From an uncultured Subdoligranulum sp. (GTDB lineage Bacteria > Bacillota_A > Clostridia > Oscillospirales > Ruminococcaceae): a DNA stretch of 36,494 nucleotides. Within the stretch, counting starts at the first letter, position 1. Each line of letters starts with the position of its first letter. The stretch lies in assembly GCF_937890665.1 (NCBI RefSeq), contig NZ_CALADU010000183.1, positions 1 to 36,494 on the forward strand. The letters run 5' to 3'. The notes below the pieces were generated by a model, which searched no databases, was not told the DNA's origin, and saw nothing but the letters and a program-made list of their open reading frames with translations. The position numbers were made by a program, and so were the translations under genes. Positions 31,748-36,494 of the stretch are shown one piece after another.

Positions 31748-33373
31748 ATGACCGAATTGTCGAAAGAGGGCGCCGGGCGTCCCCTCTGTGAAAGTGCGCC
31801 CAAAATTGCCCCCAAACCACTGGCAAAAGCCTATCTGTGGGGGGCGGCGGCCAGCTATCCACTGGCCTATCTCTATACCCGAAGAATCCTCTTTTTTGCA
31901 GGGGAGCTGGGATGGGAGATCCTGCTTTTTGCCCTGCTCTTTGTTGCCGGGGTGGAGGCAATGGCCCGCGCCCTGCACCGCAAGGCATCCCCCGAAACGC
32001 CGCTCTGGGCGGGGTGCTGGCTGGTGCTTTCTTGTGTGATGCCCCTTTGGGGTGTACAGCCGGCATTGACCGGGTGGCAGGTAGTGGTGTGGCATCTTTT
32101 TGCCATCTGGTTTGTACTGGCCCGCTGCGGTATGCTGGCACAGGGATATACCGGCAGTCTTTGCTTCCTTGACGGACTGATGGGCGGCGTGGTGCTGCCT
32201 TTCGGCAATTTTTTCCGCCGTATCGCGGCGGTGGGCGCGGGGCTGCACGCTTTGGCGCAGCATCGGGTGAAGCTGCGCCAGACTGCTGTGGCGGTGGGGA
32301 CGGTCTTACTTACCTTGCTGCTGTGCGGTACGGCATGGCAGTTGCTGGCGGCGGCCGATGCGAACTTCGCTGCACTGGGACAGGGACTGGACCGTTGGCT
32401 GGATGAATTGCTGAATAGCTACCGATTTGTGGAGACCTTCATCTACTTTTTGCTTTCTCTGCCGGTGGGGGCGTGGCTGTACGGGTTGGTGGCAGGCTCG
32501 CTGCATCGGGAAACCCCGCCCTGTACGGGGGACCGCTTCTTTGCCTTGCTGCAGCCCGTCCGGGTGCTGCCCGCTGTGACAGCGAACGTGGTCGTGGGGG
32601 CACTCAGCCTTATATATACCTTGTTTTTTGTGCTGCAAGCCGCCGAATGGTTCGCGGCTGCACCGTTGGGGCTTACAGCGCCGGTGGCCGCTTCCTTTGC
32701 TGTGGATGGTTTCTGGGAATTGCTGCGCATTCTTTTGATGAACTTCTGCGTGTTGGCGGCGATACGATTTTTGGGCCGTCAGCCGCTGCCCAAAGCCTTG
32801 GCAGCCCTTTTCTGCGGTTATGGGGTGGCTTTCGCGGTGCTGGCGGGGGCAAAGTTGGCCACCTATATCCACCTGTTTGGGTATACGCCCCGGCGGGTGG
32901 TAGCCGGCTGGTTTTTGTGCGTGCTGGCAGTCTGGGCCGTCCTGCTGCTGGTGCGGGTCTTCCGGGTACTTCCGGCGGCCCGTATCGGACTGGCTGTGCT
33001 GGCCGTGAGCTTTGTGGTGCTTTCCTGCACGGATCTGGAAAGCCGCATTGTGAAAGCCAACGTGGCGCGTTATACAGCCGGTGTGGATGCTGAGTTGGAT
33101 CTGGATGTGCTGCGGGACTGCGGCTTGAACTTCTGGCAGCGTGGCCGGGACCGGACCAAGGTGGTGACCTATACCCGTTGGCTGCTGGATGCCGGCTGGT
33201 TTACCGACCGCAGCATACAAGATCTGCTGCCGCTGTACAATCTGACGGGATCCCTCAGTGTCGGCCAAACGCAGGAAGTGGAGCTGGACGACACCCATGG
33301 GCTTCGACTGACCTTTGATGTGAACGGCCGCTGCACAAGCGCTGCCTTGACGACCCGGGAAAAGGGGGTATAA
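31748..33373 (+). CDS. DUF4173 (DUF4153-like) polytopic membrane protein
   Basis: A 541-residue protein with about twelve membrane segments followed by a soluble C-terminal part of about 110 residues (KANVARYTAGVDAELDLDVL). The spacing of hydrophobic segments and the signature ESRIVKANVARY, with N-x-ARY, are features of the DUF4173 family, whose members often sit beside DUF2975 and HTH genes. The function is unknown. The ATG at 31748 has AGGAGGT 36 bases after the regulator stop, so it belongs to the same operon. The promoter of the next gene is inside its last codons. Confidence 0.82.
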   Translation: MTELSKEGAGRPLCESAPKIAPKPLAKAYLWGAAASYPLAYLYTRRILFFAGELGWEILLFALLFVAGVEAMARALHRKASPETPLWAGCWLVLSCVMPLWGVQPALTGWQVVVWHLFAIWFVLARCGMLAQGYTGSLCFLDGLMGGVVLPFGNFFRRIAAVGAGLHALAQHRVKLRQTAVAVGTVLLTLLLCGTAWQLLAAADANFAALGQGLDRWLDELLNSYRFVETFIYFLLSLPVGAWLYGLVAGSLHRETPPCTGDRFFALLQPVRVLPAVTANVVVGALSLIYTLFFVLQAAEWFAAAPLGLTAPVAASFAVDGFWELLRILLMNFCVLAAIRFLGRQPLPKALAALFCGYGVAFAVLAGAKLATYIHLFGYTPRRVVAGWFLCVLAVWAVLLLVRVFRVLPAARIGLAVLAVSFVVLSCTDLESRIVKANVARYTAGVDAELDLDVLRDCGLNFWQRGRDRTKVVTYTRWLLDAGWFTDRSIQDLLPLYNLTGSLSVGQTQEVELDDTHGLRLTFDVNGRCTSAALTTREKGV

Positions 33374-33374
33374 T
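33347..33374 (+). promoter_or_regulatory. promoter of tcdA inside the 3' end of the preceding gene
   Basis: TTGACG (33347-33352), 16-base spacer, perfect TATAAT (33369-33374); the -10 overlaps the stop codon at 33371-33373. Confidence 0.75.
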
Positions 33375-33431
33375 AAAACCGTCGGGACCCAACCCGGCCA
33401 CCTTGATGAAAACCACCCGGAGGTACCTTGT

Positions 33432-34181
33432 ATGCCCGATATCTATACCCGAACCCGTGCCCTGCTGGGCACGCCGGCCTTGCAGACGCTGCGCAGCGCC
33501 CATGTGGCGGTGTTTGGCATCGGCGGGGTGGGCGGTCAGGCCGTGGAGGTGCTGGCCCGCAGCGGGGTAGGAACGCTGAGCCTGTTTGACAGCGACACCG
33601 TGGCAGAGTCCAACCTGAACCGGCAGTTGGTGGCGCTGCGCTCTACGCTGGGACAGTATAAGGTGGATGCCATGGCGGCCCGCATTGCCGACATCGACCC
33701 CACCACGGTAGTATACGCCCACCGGATGTTCTATGGCGCTGATACCGCCGATGCCGTCGATTTGAGCCGGTTCGACTATGTATTGGACTGCATTGACACC
33801 GTTTCGGCCAAGCTGCTGCTCATCGAGCGGTGCAAAGCGGCGGGAACGCCCATCTTGTGCAGCATGGGGGCCGCCAACAAGCTGGACCCGATGGCTTTTC
33901 GGGTAGCGGACATCGAAAAGACCAGTGTGGATCCGCTGGCCAAGGTGATTCGCATCCAGTGCCGCAAACGGCGGTTGGGCAAGGTCAAGGTGGTGTTTTC
34001 CACCGAAGTGCCGCTGCCGCCCCTAACCGATGAGCTGGAGGAAAACCCGGTGCAGGGCCGGCGTACCGTGCCGGCCAGCAACGCCTTTGTGCCGGCGGCC
34101 TGCGGGCTGCTCTGCGGCAGTGAAGTGGTCAAGGACCTGCTGCGCAAAGCTGGAACCTACCGTGCCGAATCCGACAGATAA
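33432..34181 (+). CDS. tcdA: tRNA threonylcarbamoyladenosine dehydratase (ThiF/E1 family)
   Basis: Uses ATP to cyclise the t6A37 modification of tRNAs to ct6A; belongs to the E1-like ThiF/MoeB family. The 249-residue protein has the nucleotide-binding motif FGIGGVGGQAVEVLARSG, the E1 signature DSDTVAESNLNRQ, YVLDCIDTVSAKLLL and the TcdA-type SMGAANKLDP and DPLAKVIR segments. It has no obvious paired cysteines of the MoeB zinc type. The ATG at 33432 has CGGAGGT. It is monocistronic between its own promoter and the terminator at 34185. Confidence 0.93.
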   Translation: MPDIYTRTRALLGTPALQTLRSAHVAVFGIGGVGGQAVEVLARSGVGTLSLFDSDTVAESNLNRQLVALRSTLGQYKVDAMAARIADIDPTTVVYAHRMFYGADTADAVDLSRFDYVLDCIDTVSAKLLLIERCKAAGTPILCSMGAANKLDPMAFRVADIEKTSVDPLAKVIRIQCRKRRLGKVKVVFSTEVPLPPLTDELEENPVQGRRTVPASNAFVPAACGLLCGSEVVKDLLRKAGTYRAESDR

Positions 34182-34184
34182 ACC

Positions 34185-34214
34185 ATGCGCTCCCCGTTGG
34201 GAGCGCATTTTTTT
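34185..34214 (+). terminator. rho-independent terminator after tcdA
   Basis: A perfect 10-bp stem (34185-34194 with 34199-34208), four-base loop and seven T residues. Confidence 0.92.
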
Positions 34215-34248
34215 GTGGAATTTTACATTTTATTCCGGTGGTACCGGA

Positions 34249-34277
34249 TTGTAATTTGTTCGGCAAAATGTTACACT
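34249..34277 (+). promoter_or_regulatory. possible promoter of the GH25 gene
   Basis: TTGTAA (34249-34254), 17-base spacer, TACACT (34272-34277), 60 bases before the GTG start, in an AT-rich stretch. Both hexamers are only fair matches. Confidence 0.38.
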
Positions 34278-34336
34278 ATTCTTACTTATATTGTTTGAAT
34301 TTTGCTGCATACCCTGCCAAGGAGAGGTACATCGCC

Positions 34337-36494
34337 GTGTCTGAAGATCGCAAAATTTACCGCAGCTCTGCCCGGGCTGCTTCCCCCACCGCCGGTCCGG
34401 CTGCCCAGCAGCCGCCGACGGGGCGGCCCAACCAACCGCCGACGGGACGGCCGCAGCCGCCCCGCAACGGAAAATCTCGTCGTAAACGCTCTCGCCGCCG
34501 GCGCAACCGGTTGGTGTTGGCGCTGTGTTTGCTCTGCCTGTTTGTGGTGGTAACGGTCTGCATTGTGCTGACCCGGTGTACTGCCGGCCCCAGCGGCCCG
34601 GCGCAGGCAGATTTTGGCACCCCTGCGGCCGCGTGGCAGAAAAATGAACTGGGATACTACTTCAATTCCAGCGGCGAAGCTATGCCGGCAGCTGTGCTCA
34701 AGGGTATCGACGTGTCCAAATTCCAAGGGGAAGTGGACTGGGAAAAAGCCAAAGCGGCAGGCATTGATTTTGCCATCCTGCGCTGTGGATACGGCGGCGA
34801 GTGGGATGGGCAGGAGGCAGACTGGGCGCAGGATGACGACCAGTGGCGCCGCAATGCCGACGAATGTACTCGACTGGGGATTCCTTTCGGGGTGTACCTG
34901 TATTCCTACGCCACGACGGTGGAGGAAGCTCGGTCCGAAGCCGACCATGTGGCGCGGTTGGTGGGACTGGTAGCGCCTCCGCAGGAAGGGTTGGAGGACT
35001 ATACCGCTTCGCCCTACACCTTGTCCTATCCGGTCTACTACGATCTGGAGGATAAAAGCATCAGTGACATCTTCCCTGAGGAGATGGCCGCCATCACGCA
35101 AGCCTTCTTTGACCGGTTGGTGGAGTTGGGCTATACAGGGGAGCAGGGCATTTATGCCTCGCTGAACTGGGGGCGCGCCCGGTTCGATGACCCGGCCTTT
35201 GACCCGTGGCGGGATAATCTGTGGGTTGCGCGGTTCTCTGACTCGTTGGGCTATACCGGTACCTACGATATGTGGCAGTGCACCTATCAGGCCCCCGGCG
35301 CCGACTACGGTGTGCAGAGCGAAACGGTGGATGTAGATTTCATCATGCGGCCCTTTACCTTGACCGGCATTGCGGACGGTATGGGCAAAGCGGCGGACCC
35401 GGTTTTTGTGAATGATACCTACCAGATGGAACTCCATCTGGATGCGAAGGATGCCCGTGCCACACTGACCACCAACCAACCCTCCGAGGAGGAAGGCGGC
35501 CAGAAGATCTACTGGCAAACCAGTAATAAAGAAGTCGCCACTGTGGACAAAAACGGGACGGTGCTGGCCCGGGCGGACAGCGGGGAGTGTACCATCACCG
35601 CTACGCTGGCCGATGGTACCGAGAGTGTCTCCTGCGTGGTGCGGGTAGGGGACATCACCGTGCCGGTGTTTGCTACCGGCCAACTGGATGGTCAGCGGGA
35701 CGACGGCAACGTCAGTCTGGCCGATGTGGCGGCCCTCAAGGCCTCTACGCCGGATTCCATCCTGCTGGATGCAGGCGGCAGTCTGCATGGAACCCTCAGT
35801 GCCAGTCTGACCGGCGGTATGGATATGTTCAGCAGTTTCTCGGCCGCCGGATATGACCTGCAGGCCTGTGGCGCCGAGGACCTTGCCTACGGCATCGAGC
35901 GTCTGCGCAGCGACGCCAATATGGGCGCCGGTCCGGCGCTGGCCGCCAACCTGCGGGATGCCGAAGGTTCGGCCATCTTCTACCGCTCTACCAGTTGGAA
36001 CCGCAACCGCATCACCAACGGTATGAACTATGTGGTGGAACGTGCCGGTTACAAGATTGGCTTCTTCTCGCTGGCAGACAGCGAGGCCGTCACCCAGACC
36101 ATCGGCCTTGTCAACGAGGAAACCCCCATTGCCAACGATCTGGCCCAGACGGCCAGTGAGCAGGTGACGGCTTTGCAGGCCGAAGGGGTGGATGCGATCC
36201 TCTGCATTGCCACGCCGGGGGTGGATGTGGCTGCCTTGCAAGGTACTCTTGCCCAGTTGGACGTCACCGCGGTGATTGACGGCGGCGCCACCGAAAACCA
36301 GACCGGTTCGGTGCCGGTGCTGGCTGCCGGACAGGGACTGGAAGCTGTTGGCCGTTTGAACCTCGTCTTTACGCAGGGAGGGAGCTGCCGGGTAGAGTTG
36401 ACCGATGCTGTGCCGGCAAGCACCTTGGTTGCCAACCGGGACCGCTGGAACGGCTATGGCTCCGACAATAGTACGGCATCGGATTCGGCAGCCG
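34337..36494 (+). CDS. surface GH25 lysozyme with Big2 domain and degenerate 5'-nucleotidase-like domain (runs off right edge)
   Basis: About 719 codons are present. Domains in order: a basic, Pro-rich N terminus with a repeated PPTGRP element; one membrane anchor near residues 58-79; a GH25 muramidase at about 120-345 with the catalytic Asp in KGIDVSKFQG (D125) and the D-x-E pair D236/E238 in YYDLEDK, so this part should be active; an Ig-like Big2 domain at about 356-437 (WQTSNKEVATVDKNGTV); and from about 440 a domain that follows the UshA/5'-nucleotidase metallophosphatase fold but lacks its metal ligands (LDAGG for LDAGD, GAEDLAYG for GNHEFDYG). The start is GTG 34337 with AGGAGAGG. Extracellular location is expected. 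The end of the gene is outside the window. Confidence 0.87.
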   Translation, partial: MSEDRKIYRSSARAASPTAGPAAQQPPTGRPNQPPTGRPQPPRNGKSRRKRSRRRRNRLVLALCLLCLFVVVTVCIVLTRCTAGPSGPAQADFGTPAAAWQKNELGYYFNSSGEAMPAAVLKGIDVSKFQGEVDWEKAKAAGIDFAILRCGYGGEWDGQEADWAQDDDQWRRNADECTRLGIPFGVYLYSYATTVEEARSEADHVARLVGLVAPPQEGLEDYTASPYTLSYPVYYDLEDKSISDIFPEEMAAITQAFFDRLVELGYTGEQGIYASLNWGRARFDDPAFDPWRDNLWVARFSDSLGYTGTYDMWQCTYQAPGADYGVQSETVDVDFIMRPFTLTGIADGMGKAADPVFVNDTYQMELHLDAKDARATLTTNQPSEEEGGQKIYWQTSNKEVATVDKNGTVLARADSGECTITATLADGTESVSCVVRVGDITVPVFATGQLDGQRDDGNVSLADVAALKASTPDSILLDAGGSLHGTLSASLTGGMDMFSSFSAAGYDLQACGAEDLAYGIERLRSDANMGAGPALAANLRDAEGSAIFYRSTSWNRNRITNGMNYVVERAGYKIGFFSLADSEAVTQTIGLVNEETPIANDLAQTASEQVTALQAEGVDAILCIATPGVDVAALQGTLAQLDVTAVIDGGATENQTGSVPVLAAGQGLEAVGRLNLVFTQGGSCRVELTDAVPASTLVANRDRWNGYGSDNSTASDSAA

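Noticed and set aside
34286..36241. A 651-codon open frame on the minus strand opposite the GH25 gene
   Set aside because: Its reading is the complement of a well-supported gene with lysozyme motifs. No ribosome site, no recognisable domain, and long antisense frames are expected in GC-rich coding DNA.
1..36494. CRISPR arrays, tRNA or rRNA genes, insertion sequences, attachment sites
   Set aside because: No regularly spaced repeats, no cloverleaf with a recognisable TTCGA loop, no transposase or integrase motifs were seen on either strand.

Overview
The window looks like chromosomal DNA from a GC-rich, low-complexity-prone member of the Firmicutes, most likely an Oscillospiraceae/Ruminococcaceae gut bacterium of the Faecalibacterium-Gemmiger-Subdoligranulum kind. 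This is inferred from several things: strong AGGAGG-type ribosome sites, TTGACA/TATAAT promoters often with a TGn extension, the archaeal-type ProRS, the DapL route to meso-DAP, the clostridial-style mreC-mrdA-minD-mgsA order, and XpaC/TelA genes. No rRNA, tRNA, CRISPR array or insertion sequence was seen. No gap between genes exceeds about 190 bases.

Layout. 1-1066 (minus): acpP and the 5' part of proS behind one strong promoter. 1150-5499 (plus): dapF, an AT-rich polytopic membrane protein gene whose start is cut off by an A8G8 tract, dapL, and a small flavin-binding protein, closed by a terminator. 5554-6828: ECF sigma factor and zinc-finger anti-sigma factor behind an ECF-type promoter, with a bidirectional terminator. 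6892-10804 (minus): mreC, mrdA (PBP2), minD and mgsA, a reduced version of the clostridial shape/division cluster. 10882-12220: HAD phosphatase and a hypoxanthine/uracil-DNA glycosylase. 12279-15774: xpaC-telA-lemA-like-TPM, an envelope-stress type operon. 15838-16602: a short-chain dehydrogenase. 16784-25648: a long codirectional set with an SGNH hydrolase, a membrane XpaC fusion, an ABC-2 polysaccharide exporter (permease and ATPase) and three large polytopic membrane proteins of glycosyltransferase-C type. 25699-27629: a divergent O-antigen-polymerase-like gene and a PAP2 phosphatase sharing a promoter region. 27675-30861: flavodoxin-like reductase (minus), RlmCD-type 23S rRNA methyltransferase, a membrane hypothetical and an HD-domain protein. 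31013-34181: a DUF2975-HTH-DUF4173 module and TcdA. 34337 to the right edge: a GH25 lysozyme with a Big2 domain and a degenerate 5'-nucleotidase-like domain.

Taken together, much of the window concerns the cell envelope: precursor supply (dapF, dapL), elongation/septum proteins (mreC, mrdA, minD), a surface-polymer export and assembly locus (16784-27629), envelope homeostasis proteins (XpaC, TelA, LemA, TPM, the ECF pair) and a surface lysozyme. The least expected elements are the homopolymer-interrupted membrane protein (a candidate phase-variable gene), the metal-ligand-free nucleotidase domain fused to GH25, the second XpaC paralogue built into the exporter operon, and the thinned-out mre/min cluster. 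Functions of the glycosyltransferase-C-like proteins and of the polymer are inference from topology and context only.
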